DNA of 64,000 bases. Origin: Blastococcus carthaginiensis. Its GTDB lineage: Bacteria; Actinomycetota; Actinomycetes; Mycobacteriales; Geodermatophilaceae. The stretch spans positions 186,001-250,000 of the forward strand of contig NZ_JASNFN010000002.1 in NCBI RefSeq assembly GCF_030731085.1. Direction: 5' to 3'. Both the position numbers and the translations under genes were made by a program. The notes under the pieces are model-generated. The model ran no database searches and was not told the DNA's origin. It was given only the letters and a program-made list of their open reading frames with translations. Positions 1 to 8,115 of the stretch are shown here, piece after piece; positions within the stretch are counted from its first letter, which is position 1, and each line of letters opens with the position of its first letter.

Positions 1-399
1 TGCGCCGTCCTCGTTGCCGACGACGGAGACGACCGCCACCTTGCCGGTGACCTTCGGCCGGCCCGAGTCGTCGGTCTCGGAGAGCTCGCCGTCGAGGCGC
101 TCCAGCACCCGCTGGGCGACGCTGCTCATGTGCCCCACCCACGTCGGCGTGGACACGACGAGGATGTCGGCGGCCATCATCTGCTCGCGGATCGCGGGCC
201 ACTGGTCGCCCTCGCCCATGTCCACCTCGACGCCGGGCTTGACGTCGTGGTCGACGACCCGGACGACATCGCCGGTGACGCCGTGCTTCTCCAGCTCCCC
301 CAGGATCTGGCGGGCGATCAGGTCGCTGCTCGACGGTGCGGGCGTGGGCTTGAGGCTGCAGACGAGGGCCAGTGCGCGAAGCGGTGCGGATTCGGTCAT
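1..399 (-). CDS. Flavodoxin-family NAD(P)H-dependent FMN reductase, 3' end cut by the window
   Basis: The minus strand reads from an ATG at 397-399 to the window edge without a stop (133 codons), so the C-terminus is missing. It begins MTESAPLRALALVCSLKPTP and continues with a phosphate-loop-like stretch (SSSDLIARQIL) and the STPTWVGHMSS motif typical of flavodoxin-fold FMN reductases, where these loops bind the FMN phosphate and ring. The expected role is soluble flavin-dependent reduction of small molecules or quinones; the substrate cannot be told. It points away from cobK, with about 43 bases between the two genes. Family confidence is good, specific function is open. Confidence 0.75.
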   Translation of the reverse strand, partial: MTESAPLRALALVCSLKPTPAPSSSDLIARQILGELEKHGVTGDVVRVVDHDVKPGVEVDMGEGDQWPAIREQMMAADILVVSTPTWVGHMSSVAQRVLERLDGELSETDDSGRPKVTGKVAVVSVVGNEDGA

Positions 400-442
400 G
401 CCGGTGCACTGCCCCGCTGACCTGCATCGACACACATGACGA

Positions 443-1180
443 TCAGATTGCGCGCGACCGGATCCAGCCCCGCGCCTCGTCCACCGTCGCCACCACCGGG
501 ACGCCGGTCGGCAGCGGTGGCCGGCGCACCAGCACCACCGGCACCCCGCGCTCCCGGGCCGCGGTGAGCTTGGCCACCGTCATCGGGCCGCCGCTGTCCT
601 TGGTGACGACGACGTCGACGGCGTGCTCGCGCAGCAGAGCCAGCTCGTCGTCGAGGCTGAACGGGCCGCGCGCGAGGACGGTGGTGGTGCGCGCCGGCAA
701 CGGCGGCTCCGGCGGGTCGACGGAGCGGACGACGCAGTGGGCCGCCAGCCCGGCGAAGGCGGCCAGCCCCTGGCGGCCCGTGGTGAGGAAGACGCAGTCG
801 AACCCCTGCACCGCCTCCGCCGCCCCGGCCAGCGAGTCGACCCACCGCCAGTCGTCGCCCGGCTGCGCGGACCAACCCGGCCGCTGCAGGCGCAGCAGGG
901 GCACCCCGGTGGCGCCGGCGGCCGCGGCGGCGGAGGCGGTCATCGCGGTGGCGAACGGGTGCGTCGCATCGACGACCGCGTCCACCGGGTTCGCCCGCAG
1001 CCACTCCGCGAGACCTTCTGCGCCGCCGAATCCGCCGATCCGGACCTTCCCGGCTGGCAGCGCCGGTTCGGCGACCCGTCCGGCCAGCGAGCTGACGACG
1101 TCGACCCCGTCGGCCACCAGCGCCGACGCCAGCCGCCGCGCCTCCCCGGTGCCGCCGAGGACCAGCACCCGGCCGGTCAC
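443..1180 (-). CDS. cobK: Precorrin-6A reductase CobK
   Basis: A 245-residue protein starting at GTG 1178-1180 (VTGRVLVLGGTGEARRLA). The N-terminal nucleotide-binding loop LVLGGTGEAR, the DATHPFATAMT motif (about residue 80) and KDSGG near residue 200 are hallmarks of CobK/CbiJ, which reduces the macrocycle of (cobalt-)precorrin-6A with NADPH in corrin synthesis. An open frame continues upstream to 1264, but that extension overlaps the divergent cbiD start and lacks family similarity, so the GTG is preferred. It is divergent from cbiD with only about 11 bases between the starts, so the two promoters must overlap the opposite coding starts. Length is normal for the family. Confidence 0.9.
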   Translation of the reverse strand: MTGRVLVLGGTGEARRLASALVADGVDVVSSLAGRVAEPALPAGKVRIGGFGGAEGLAEWLRANPVDAVVDATHPFATAMTASAAAAAGATGVPLLRLQRPGWSAQPGDDWRWVDSLAGAAEAVQGFDCVFLTTGRQGLAAFAGLAAHCVVRSVDPPEPPLPARTTTVLARGPFSLDDELALLREHAVDVVVTKDSGGPMTVAKLTAARERGVPVVLVRRPPLPTGVPVVATVDEARGWIRSRAI

Positions 1181-1191
1181 CCGAGGTCGCC

Positions 1192-2289
1192 GTGCATGCT
1201 GGTCGGGTGGCGAAAACGACCGGCACCGGCCTGCGCCCGGGCTGGACCACCGGCGCCTGCGCAACCGCCGCCGCCACCGCCGCCTACACCGCCCTGCTCA
1301 CCGGCGAGTTCCCCGACCCGGTGACGATCGACCTGCCGAAGGACCGGCACCCGGCGTTCGCGCTGGCCACCGAGCGCCTGGACGACGACGCCGCCACCGC
1401 GGGCGTGGTCAAGGACGCCGGTGACGACCCCGACGTCACCCACGGCGCGCTCGTCTCCGTGCGGGTGACGCACGGCGCGCCGGGCAGCGGGGTCAGCTTC
1501 CGGGCCGGCGAGGGCGTGGGCACGGTGACCAAGCCCGGGCTGCCGCTGGCCGTCGGCGAGCCGGCGATCAACCCGATGCCCCGGCAGTTCATCCGCGAGC
1601 ACGTGGCCGCGGTCGCCGCGCGGCACGAGGGTACCGGCGACGTCGTCGTCGAGGTGTCGGTGGAGCACGGCGCGGAGCTGGCCCGGCGCACCTGGAACCC
1701 GCGGCTGGGCATCCTCGGCGGGCTGTCGATCCTCGGCACCACCGGCGTCGTCGTCCCGTACTCGTGCTCGGCGTGGATCGATTCGATCCGCCGGGGCATC
1801 GACGTCGCCCGCGCCGCCGGGCACCCGCACGTCGCCGCCTGCACCGGCAGCACCAGCGAACGCGTCGTCGTCGAGCGGTTCGGCCTGCCCGAGGACGCGC
1901 TGCTGGACATGGGCGACTTCGCCGGCGCCGTCCTGAAGTACCTGGGCCGCCACCCCGTGCCGCGGCTGACGATCGCCGGCGGCATCGGCAAGCTCGCCAA
2001 GCTCGCCGACGGGCACCTGGACCTGCACTCCGGCCGCTCGCAGGTGTCCTTCGCGTCGCTGGCGGACCGCGTCCGCGGGGCCGGCGGGGCACCGGGCCTC
2101 GTCGACGGCGTGCGGAACGCCAACACGGCGCTGGACGCGCTGCAGCAGTGCCGCGCGGCCGGCCTGCCGCTGGGTGACCTGGTGGCCGCCGCCGCGCGGG
2201 GGACGGCGCTCGGCGTGCTGCGCGGCGCCCCGGTCGAGGTCGACGTGCTCGTGATCGACCGCGCCGGCACGGTGGTCGGGTCGGCCTAG
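1192..2289 (+). CDS. cbiD: Cobalt-precorrin-5B C1-methyltransferase CbiD
   Basis: A 365-residue protein starting at GTG 1192, with GAGG at 1183-1186 as a plausible ribosome site; GTG 1207 is an alternative. LRPGWTTGACATAAATAA at the N-terminus, GEPAINPMPR and the late TIAGGIGKLAKLADGH segment are diagnostic of CbiD, which methylates C-1 with S-adenosylmethionine and is classically part of the cobalt-early (anaerobic) route. It lies between divergent cobK and convergent cobM. Its TAG stop at 2287-2289 overlaps the cobM stop on the other strand (2286-2288) through a shared CTAG palindrome, so the two genes end without any spacer. Confidence 0.92.
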   Translation: MHAGRVAKTTGTGLRPGWTTGACATAAATAAYTALLTGEFPDPVTIDLPKDRHPAFALATERLDDDAATAGVVKDAGDDPDVTHGALVSVRVTHGAPGSGVSFRAGEGVGTVTKPGLPLAVGEPAINPMPRQFIREHVAAVAARHEGTGDVVVEVSVEHGAELARRTWNPRLGILGGLSILGTTGVVVPYSCSAWIDSIRRGIDVARAAGHPHVAACTGSTSERVVVERFGLPEDALLDMGDFAGAVLKYLGRHPVPRLTIAGGIGKLAKLADGHLDLHSGRSQVSFASLADRVRGAGGAPGLVDGVRNANTALDALQQCRAAGLPLGDLVAAAARGTALGVLRGAPVEVDVLVIDRAGTVVGSA

Positions 2290-3026
2290 CGGCATCGGGC
2301 GGTCGAGTACAGGTGGCTGTCGGGGAACTCCCCCGCGGTCAGCACGGAACCGACGATGACCACCGCCGTGCGCCGCACCCCGGCGGCCTCGACCTGGGCG
2401 GCGATGTCGGCCAGCGTGCCGCGCAGCACCAGCTCGTCGTCGCGGCTGGCGCGGGCGACGACCGCGACCGGGCAGTCCGCGCCGTAGGCGGGCACCAGCT
2501 CGGGCGCCAGCTCGGCGATCCGCTGCACGGCCAGGTGCAGCACCAGCGTCGCGCGGGAGGCGCCGAGGGTCGCCAGGTCCTCCCCCGGCGGCATCGGCGT
2601 CGACCGGGCCGAGGTACGGGTCAGGATCACCGTCTGCCCGACGCCGGGCACGGTCAGCTCCCGCTTGAGCGAGGCGGCCGCGGCGGCGAAGGCCGGCACG
2701 CCCGGGACGACGTCGTAGGGCACGCCCGCGGCGTCCAGCCGGCGCATCTGCTCGGCCATCGCGCTGTACACCGACGGGTCGCCGGAGTGCAGCCGGGCGA
2801 CGTCGAGCCCGGCCTCGTGCGCGGCGACCAGCTCGGCGGTGATCTCGTCGAGGTCGAGGTCCGCGGTGTCCACCAGCCGCGCGCCGGGCGGAGCGGTGTC
2901 CAGCAGCTCCCGCGGCACCAGCGCGCCGGCGTAGAGGCACACCGGCGCCGCCGCGATGATCCGCGCCGCCCGCACGGTGACCAGGTCCGCGGCGCCCGGG
3001 CCGGCGCCGATGAAGTGCACCGTCAT
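2286..3026 (-). CDS. cobM: Precorrin-4 C11-methyltransferase CobM
   Basis: A 246-residue tetrapyrrole methylase with ATG at 3024-3026. MTVHFIGAGPGAADLVTVRA at the start and LHSGDPSVYSAMAEQM around residue 80 are the SAM-binding motifs of the CobM/CbiF type; VPGVPAFAAAAASL and the TRTSARSTPMP stretch agree. It transfers a methyl group from S-adenosylmethionine to C-11 of the corrin precursor. Its ATG overlaps the cobL stop (ATGA at 3023-3026), so translation is coupled to cobL. The longer open frame upstream to 3659 is cobL read out of frame and is not used. Its stop overlaps that of convergent cbiD. Confidence 0.92.
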   Translation of the reverse strand: MTVHFIGAGPGAADLVTVRAARIIAAAPVCLYAGALVPRELLDTAPPGARLVDTADLDLDEITAELVAAHEAGLDVARLHSGDPSVYSAMAEQMRRLDAAGVPYDVVPGVPAFAAAAASLKRELTVPGVGQTVILTRTSARSTPMPPGEDLATLGASRATLVLHLAVQRIAELAPELVPAYGADCPVAVVARASRDDELVLRGTLADIAAQVEAAGVRRTAVVIVGSVLTAGEFPDSHLYSTARCR

Positions 3027-4255
3027 CGCTTGACCCCCGACCAGATCGTCACGGGCATGGCCGCCTTCCAGCCGGTGAAGCCGCCCACGGGGGCGGCGGT
3101 GGCGACGCCGAGCCGCACCAGCTCGCCGCCGTGCCGGGCGTACTGCTCGGCCAGCACCGCCTCGCTCTCCAGCGTGACGGCGTTGACCACCAGCCGCCCG
3201 CCGGACCGCAGCGCGGCCCAGCACGCATCGAGCACGCCGGGCAGGGTCGCCCCGCCGCCGACGAACACCGCGTCCGGCGCGGCCAGCTCGGCCAGGGCCC
3301 CGGGCGCGGCGCCGAGCACGACCTCCAGCCCAGGGACACCGAGCCGCGCGGCGTTGCGCCCGATCCGCTCCGCCCGCGCGGGGTCGCGCTCCACGGCCAC
3401 CGCCCGGCAGGAGGGGTGGGTGCGCATCCACTCGATGCCGATCGACCCGGCGCCGGCCCCGACGTCCCAGAGCAGCTGCCCGGGCAGCGGGGCCAGCCGG
3501 GCCAGGGTGACCGCGCGGACGTCGCGCTTGGTCAGCTGGCCGTCGTGCTCGTAGGCGTCGTCCGGCAGCCCGGGAAGGGCCGGCAGCGGCACGGTCCCGG
3601 GATCGGCGGCCACCTCGACGGCGGTGAGCACCAGCGGGTCGGTCTCCGGGTGCGGCCACCCGGCCGCGGTGCCCGTGACGGCGCGCTCCGCCGGGCCGCC
3701 GAGCTGCGCCAGCGCCGTGAGCCGGCTGGCGCCCAGCCCGAGCGACGCCAGCAGCGCCGCGACCGCGGCCGGCGTCGACCCGTCCGAACCGAGCACCAGC
3801 AGCCGCCGGCCGGGGGTGGCGTGGGGGGTGACCAGCTCGACGGGGCGGCCGACCACGGAGACCACCTGCGCCTCCTCCACCGCCCAGCCCAGCCGCGCGC
3901 AGGCCAGCGTGACCGACGACGGGTGCGGCACGAGCTCGACCGCCCGCGGGCCCAGCGCCCGCACCAGCGAGGTGCCGATGCCGGAGAGCATCGGGTCGCC
4001 GCTGGCCAGCACGACCACCCGCCGCCCGGGGTGCTCCCGCGGGAGCCCGGCCAGCGCCGGCCCCAGCGGCGAGGGCCAGGGCACCCGCTCGGCGGCCACC
4101 TCCGGCGGGACGAGCGCCAGCTGGCGGGCGCTGCCGCGCAGCACCTCGGCGCTGGTGATCGCCGACCGAGCCCGCGGGGAGAGCCCGTCCCAGCCGTCGG
4201 CGCCGACGCCGACCACCACGATCGGGCGGTCCGCGGGGTCCTCGGCGTCGGGCAC
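3023..4255 (-). CDS. cobL: Precorrin-6Y C5,15-methyltransferase (decarboxylating) CobL (CbiE-CbiT fusion)
   Basis: A 410-residue two-domain enzyme from GTG 4253-4255. Residues 1-200 form the CbiE methylase (IVVVGVGADGWDGLSPRA, LASGDPMLSGIG). From about residue 235 a Rossmann-type CbiT domain follows, with LTKRDVRAVTLARLAPLPG, LLWDVGAGAGSIGIEW and FVGGGATLPGVLD, which are SAM-binding and catalytic motifs. Together they methylate C-5 and C-15 and remove the acetate carboxylate on ring C. It leads a cobL-cobM pair with an ATGA overlap. No long promoter region is visible: the upstream DinB-like gene ends at 4284, only 28 bases away and on the same strand, so read-through from that operon is possible. 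Confidence 0.93.
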   Translation of the reverse strand: MPDAEDPADRPIVVVGVGADGWDGLSPRARSAITSAEVLRGSARQLALVPPEVAAERVPWPSPLGPALAGLPREHPGRRVVVLASGDPMLSGIGTSLVRALGPRAVELVPHPSSVTLACARLGWAVEEAQVVSVVGRPVELVTPHATPGRRLLVLGSDGSTPAAVAALLASLGLGASRLTALAQLGGPAERAVTGTAAGWPHPETDPLVLTAVEVAADPGTVPLPALPGLPDDAYEHDGQLTKRDVRAVTLARLAPLPGQLLWDVGAGAGSIGIEWMRTHPSCRAVAVERDPARAERIGRNAARLGVPGLEVVLGAAPGALAELAAPDAVFVGGGATLPGVLDACWAALRSGGRLVVNAVTLESEAVLAEQYARHGGELVRLGVATAAPVGGFTGWKAAMPVTIWSGVKR

Positions 4256-4283
4256 GGGCGCCGATCCTAGGGATGCGCCGGGA

Positions 4284-5045
4284 TCAGAACGGCACCAGCT
4301 GGCCCAGCAGGCCGGAGCCGCTGCCCCTGCCCGAGAGCACCCGGCAGAACTCGACGGCGTCGAGCTCGAGCTGCTCGCCGCCCGTCCCCGACGACCACTG
4401 CCCGCCGGCCGGCCCGGTGAGGGTGAGCCCGTACGGCCGGCCGTGCCGCTGCGCCCACTCCGCCACGACGTCGGCGACCAGGACCCCGTCGTGCCCGGGC
4501 GTGAGCTCCGGTTCGCGCCCCGACGCGCGGCTGACGTCGATCCGGTGCATCCAGACGTCGCGGGTCAGCACGACGTCGAGCAGGAAGCCGATCCGCCAGT
4601 GCTCCCGGATGGCACCGTTGACCTGCTCCTCGGGCAGCTTCGCCCGGCCCACGACCCGGGACAGCCGGCGTCGACCCCGCACGGCCCGAGGCGCGGTGGC
4701 CTCGAGAGCGGCGACGATGGCCGGGCCGTCCTGGTCGGCGTGCGCGCGGACCTGCACACCGGTCAGCGCGTCGATGCCGCCGCCGGCCTTGCCGGCGAGA
4801 CGGTTCTGCCGGGCCATCTCCCGCACCGAGGCGGCCATCTCCGCCATCCCGAGGACGTGTGCGGCCATGGCCCGGACGTCCCAGCCCGGGCAGTCGGTGG
4901 CCCGGCGCCAGTCGGCCGGGTCCAGGTCGCGGAGGAGGACGAGCATGCGCTCGTACTCCGTGGCGGCGAGCCGGTAGGCGGTGGCCCTGTCCAGCGCGGC
5001 GGACCGCGGGCGGGGACGGGCGGGAGCAGGAGCGGGAGCGGTCAC
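4284..5045 (-). CDS. Maleylpyruvate isomerase / DinB-like mycothiol-binding family protein
   Basis: A 253-residue protein from GTG 5043-5045. The GGAGG-type site just upstream (about 5052-5056) decides the start over longer frames. The N-terminal part after a Pro/Ala tail has the DinB/TIGR03083-like pattern: EYERMLVLLRDLDPADW, CPGWDVRAMAAHVLGMAEM, and a mid His-containing segment (TRDVWMHRIDVSRASG). This fold binds a metal and, in actinobacteria, often mycothiol for isomerase or transferase chemistry. The substrate is unknown. It follows the TetR gene by 16 bases, so it is very probably the target operon of that repressor. No membrane or signal segment is seen. Confidence 0.75.
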   Translation of the reverse strand: MTAPAPAPARPRPRSAALDRATAYRLAATEYERMLVLLRDLDPADWRRATDCPGWDVRAMAAHVLGMAEMAASVREMARQNRLAGKAGGGIDALTGVQVRAHADQDGPAIVAALEATAPRAVRGRRRLSRVVGRAKLPEEQVNGAIREHWRIGFLLDVVLTRDVWMHRIDVSRASGREPELTPGHDGVLVADVVAEWAQRHGRPYGLTLTGPAGGQWSSGTGGEQLELDAVEFCRVLSGRGSGSGLLGQLVPF

Positions 5046-5061
5046 GACGGACCTCCGGGGA

Positions 5062-5706
5062 TCAGCGGGCGGACGGGTTGCTGCGGTGGTGGCCGAGCCA
5101 CATGTCCATGACGTCGGGCAGGACGGCGGTGAAGGTGCCGGACTCGAACGGCTCGTCGGGCGCATTGGACAGCTGCTGGGAGATGACCCCGCCGACCAGC
5201 GCCGTCCAGGTGCGGTAGGCACGGTCGACGTCGACGTCCGCGGCGAGGTGCCCGGCGTCCCGCAGCCGGACGAGCAGCACGCGGGAGGCGGCGTCGAGCT
5301 CGACGGCCGGCTCGTAGGCCCGCGCCGAGGGCGTGAAGCCGGGCACCGGGCGCCAGAACATGAGCGCCGAGTGGGCGGGATGCTCGACCGCCCAGCGGAC
5401 CAGGACGGCGGTGCCCTCACGCCAGGCGGTGAGGGGGTCGGCGCCGTCCCCGGTGGCCCCGGCCTGCTCGAGCACCCTCTGCAGGGCGCGCCACCCCCGC
5501 TCGAAGAGCGCGTCGTACAGGGCGTGCTTGCCGTCGAAGTACCCGTAGAGGGACGGCGGGCGGATGCCCATCCGGCGGGCGACCTCACCGAGGGTCAGCC
5601 CGGCGACGCCCTGCTCGGTCATGACCGCGACGGCGACGTCGAGGATCTCCTCGATCGTCTCCTGCCGCCGCCGCTGCCGGCGGTCGAGCGCACCTGCTGC
5701 GGCCAC
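5062..5706 (-). CDS. TetR-family transcriptional regulator
   Basis: A 214-residue regulator from GTG 5704-5706. The N-terminal helix-turn-helix is clear: ETIEEILDVAVAVMTEQGVAGLTLGEVARRMGIRPPSLYGYFDGKHALYDALFERG in overlapping pieces (residues 15-70), with the TetR signature LTLGEVARRMGI and SLYGYFDGK. The C-terminal ligand-binding domain is helical and unspecific (a WHG-like domain is likely). It heads a two-gene unit with the DinB-like gene downstream. A perfect 5-bp-arm inverted repeat sits 15 bases before the start between a good -35 and a possible -10 box, so autoregulation is likely. The inducer is unknown. Confidence 0.88.
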   Translation of the reverse strand: MAAAGALDRRQRRRQETIEEILDVAVAVMTEQGVAGLTLGEVARRMGIRPPSLYGYFDGKHALYDALFERGWRALQRVLEQAGATGDGADPLTAWREGTAVLVRWAVEHPAHSALMFWRPVPGFTPSARAYEPAVELDAASRVLLVRLRDAGHLAADVDVDRAYRTWTALVGGVISQQLSNAPDEPFESGTFTAVLPDVMDMWLGHHRSNPSAR

Positions 5707-5713
5707 GGCGGCA

Positions 5714-5742
5714 GTGTGGCCCTAATGACGTTAGGAAGTCAA
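5714..5742 (-). promoter_or_regulatory. TetR promoter with palindromic operator
   Basis: On the minus strand a -35-like TTGACT (5737-5742) is followed after about 17-18 bases by a weak -10 around 5714-5719. In the spacer lies CCTAATGACGTTAGG (plus-strand 5721-5735), arms CCTAA/TTAGG with a partly symmetric centre. A palindrome between -35 and -10 just ahead of a TetR gene is the usual place for the repressor's own operator. The binding itself is inference. Confidence 0.6.
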
Positions 5743-5804
5743 CGCATTCGTAGGTTCGAGTCGGGGAGGGGTACCCGTGGCCCGGCGGGCGTCGCCGTGG
5801 TCTG

Positions 5805-5985
5805 ATGGCGCCGCCACACGCGACGGCAGTGGAGGAAGCCCGGTGAGATCCCGGCGCGGTCCCGCCACTGTGACCGGGGAGCCCGTCCCCACGCTCGGCC
5901 ACTGCGCCCCAAGGGTTCCGCCCGAGGGACGCGGGAAGGTCGGGGACGGGTGTCGATCCGGGAGCCAGGAGACTCCAGCCGTCGT
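5805..5985 (+). promoter_or_regulatory. Cobalamin riboswitch
   Basis: The stretch contains the two strongest cobalamin-aptamer landmarks in order. First is the core GGTGAGATCCCGGCGCGGTC followed by CCGCCACTGTGACCGGG (5842-5878). About 85 bases later comes the B12 box GGAGCCAGGAGACTCCAGCC (5961-5980). Variable paired regions lie between them. It sits upstream of the chelatase-cobO-cobB-cbiMNQO-cobA operon, exactly where adenosylcobalamin feedback is expected. A purine-rich ribosome site (GGGGAGAGG, 6013-6021) lies 33 bases after the B12 box and could be masked when the ligand binds. Boundaries are approximate. Confidence 0.93.
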
Positions 5986-6030
5986 CCCTGCCACCTCCGG
6001 GCGTGGACACCCGGGGAGAGGACGCGTGCC

Positions 6031-6051
6031 ATGCGCGGGTACCCCGCATGA
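6031..6051 (+). CDS. Six-codon upstream ORF coupled to the chelatase gene
   Basis: ATG at 6031 opens a frame MRGYPA ending in TGA at 6049-6051. It has the only strong ribosome site in the leader (GGGGAGAGG, 6013-6021, 9 bases upstream). Its stop overlaps the ATG of the chelatase gene (ATGA, 6048-6051), and that gene has no good ribosome site of its own. The arrangement suggests the riboswitch controls ribosome entry at the tiny ORF and that the chelatase is translated by re-initiation. This is inference from layout; the alternative is a GTG start at 6003 for a longer chelatase. Confidence 0.4.
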   Translation: MRGYPA

Positions 6052-8114
6052 GCTTTCCCTTCACCGCCGTCGTCGGCATGGACGACCTGCGCCTGGCCCT
6101 GCTGCTCAACGCCGTCTCCCCCGCCGTGGGCGGCGTCCTCGTGCGGGGTGAGAAGGGCACCGCGAAGTCGACCAGCGTCCGCGCGCTGGCCGCCGTCCTG
6201 CCGCCGGTCGACGTCGTGGCCGGCTGCCGCTTCGGCTGCGACCCGGCCGCCCCGGACCCGGCCTGCCCCGACGGCCCGCACGAGCCCGGCGCCGCCGCGC
6301 GCACCCGGGCAGCCCGGCTGGTCGAGCTGCCGGTGGGCGCCTCGGAGGACCGCCTGGTCGGCTCGCTGGACCTGGAGCGGGCGCTGACCGAGGGGGTCAA
6401 GGCCTACGAGCCGGGGCTGCTCGCCGCCGCGCACCGCGGCATCCTCTACGTCGACGAGGTCAACCTGCTGCACGACCACCTGGTCGACCTGCTGCTCGAC
6501 GCCGCCGCCCTGGGCACCGCGTACGTCGAGCGGGAGGGCGTCTCCGTGCGGCACGCGGCCCGGTTCCTGCTGGTCGGCACGATGAACCCCGAGGAGGGCG
6601 AGCTCCGCCCCCAGCTGCTGGACCGCTTCGGGCTGACCGTGGAGGTCGCCGCCCCGCGCGACCCCGACGTGCGGGCCGAGGTCGTGCGCCGCCGGTTCGC
6701 CTCCGACGCCGACCCCGCGGGCTTCGCCGCGCAGTGGGCCGCCGAGGAGACCGCGCTGGCCGCCCGCATCGCCGGCGCCCGCGCCCGCCTGCCCCGCGTC
6801 ATCCTCTCCGACGCCGCGCTGCGCCAGGTCACCGCCGTCTGCGCCGCCTTCGACGTCGACGGGCTGCGCGCCGACCTCGTCACCGCTCGCGCCGCGATCG
6901 CGCACGCCGCCTGGTGCGGCCGGGAGGAGGTCACCGAGGACGACGTCCGCGTCGCCGCCCGGCTGGCGCTCCCGCACCGGCGCCGGCGCAACCCCTTCGA
7001 CGCCCCGGGGCTGGACGACGACACGCTCGACGAGGCGCTGGCCGACTCCCGTCCCGACGACGACTCCCAGCCCCCCGAGGGCGGCGGCCCGGACGACGAC
7101 GGCCCGGACGGCGGCGGGGACGACGGCGGCCCGGACCCAGGCATAGGAAGCAATACCGGCGGATCCAGCGCCGATACGCAGGTGAAGGATCCTTTGCCTG
7201 ACGACGGCGACGGGGCGGGCGGGCCGACGACCGCCCCGCGCGGTGAGGGCGGCGGGCACGCCGACGCCGCACCCGCCCCCGAGAAGGCCGCGGTCGCGCC
7301 GGCCGACCCGTTCCGCACCCGGCGGCTGGAGGTACCGGGCATCGGTGCCGGGGCCGCGGGCCGGCGGTCGCGGGCCCGGGCCGAGCGCGGCCGCGTGGTC
7401 GGCTCGACCCGCCCCGAGGGCAGCGTCACGAAGCTGCACCTGGCCGGCACCGTGCTCGCCGCCGCCCCCCACCAGCGGGCCCGCGGCCGCAGCGGACCGG
7501 GCCTGCTGGTCGAGCGCGACGACCTGCGCCAAGCCGTGCTCGAGGGCCGCGAGGGCAACCTCGTGCTGTTCGTCGTCGACGCCAGCGGCTCGATGGGCGC
7601 CCGCTCGCGCATGGCCGCGGTCAAGGGCGCCGTCCTGTCGCTGCTGCTGGACGCCTACCAGCGCCGCGACAAGGTCGGGCTGATCACCTTCCGCGGCGGC
7701 GAGGCCGAGCTGGCGCTGCCGCCGACCTGGTCGGTGGAGGCCGCCGCCGCCCGGCTGACCGGTCTGCCCACCGGCGGGCGTACCCCGCTGGCGGCCGGGC
7801 TGCTGGAGGCGCACCGCACCCTGGCCCTGGAACGGGTCCGCGACCCCCGGCGCCGGCCGCTGCTGGTCGCCGTCACCGACGGCCGGGCCACCGGCGCGCG
7901 CGGCGGCGACCACCTGGGCGAGGCCCGCCGGGCCGCCGGCCTGCTCGCCGCCGCCGGCGTCGCGGGCGTCGTCGTCGACTGCGAGTCCGGGCCGGTGCGG
8001 CTGGGCCTGGCCGCGTCGCTGGGCGCGGCGCTCGGCGCGCGGACGATGCGCCTGGAGGAGCTGGGCGCCGAGGCGCTGGCCGCCACCGTCCGCGACGCAC
8101 GAAAGGCGGCCTGA
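6048..8114 (+). CDS. Putative cobalt/magnesium chelatase subunit, ChlI-ChlD type (AAA+ and VWA domains)
   Basis: From ATG 6048 the protein has 688 residues. The N-terminal AAA+ module carries Walker A GEKGTAKST (about residue 26), Walker B GILYVDEVNLL and sensor VGTMNPEEGELRPQLLDRFG. A long Asp/Gly/Pro-rich linker (about residues 320-410) leads to a VWA domain with the MIDAS motif DASGSMG. This is the ATPase-plus-integrin-like half of a metal chelatase; in B12 clusters it is expected to work with CobN to insert cobalt. cobN is not in the window. It is the first large gene after the cobalamin riboswitch and precedes cobO by one base. A GTG at 6003 would add 15 residues without family similarity. 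Confidence 0.88.
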   Translation: MSFPFTAVVGMDDLRLALLLNAVSPAVGGVLVRGEKGTAKSTSVRALAAVLPPVDVVAGCRFGCDPAAPDPACPDGPHEPGAAARTRAARLVELPVGASEDRLVGSLDLERALTEGVKAYEPGLLAAAHRGILYVDEVNLLHDHLVDLLLDAAALGTAYVEREGVSVRHAARFLLVGTMNPEEGELRPQLLDRFGLTVEVAAPRDPDVRAEVVRRRFASDADPAGFAAQWAAEETALAARIAGARARLPRVILSDAALRQVTAVCAAFDVDGLRADLVTARAAIAHAAWCGREEVTEDDVRVAARLALPHRRRRNPFDAPGLDDDTLDEALADSRPDDDSQPPEGGGPDDDGPDGGGDDGGPDPGIGSNTGGSSADTQVKDPLPDDGDGAGGPTTAPRGEGGGHADAAPAPEKAAVAPADPFRTRRLEVPGIGAGAAGRRSRARAERGRVVGSTRPEGSVTKLHLAGTVLAAAPHQRARGRSGPGLLVERDDLRQAVLEGREGNLVLFVVDASGSMGARSRMAAVKGAVLSLLLDAYQRRDKVGLITFRGGEAELALPPTWSVEAAAARLTGLPTGGRTPLAAGLLEAHRTLALERVRDPRRRPLLVAVTDGRATGARGGDHLGEARRAAGLLAAAGVAGVVVDCESGPVRLGLAASLGAALGARTMRLEELGAEALAATVRDARKAA

Positions 8115-8115
8115 G

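Noticed and set aside
1177..2940. Long open frame on the minus strand across cbiD and cobM
   Set aside because: Low-complexity Arg/Gly/Ala translation opposite a clear cbiD gene; a shadow caused by high GC.
5745..5765. tRNA-like T-loop GGTTCGAGTC
   Set aside because: No matching D-arm, anticodon arm or acceptor stem is present on either strand within 90 bases; it is the TetR upstream region.
5739..7913. 724-codon minus-strand frame opposite the chelatase
   Set aside because: No domain, repetitive Gly/Ala/Arg composition, and it covers the riboswitch and chelatase motifs.
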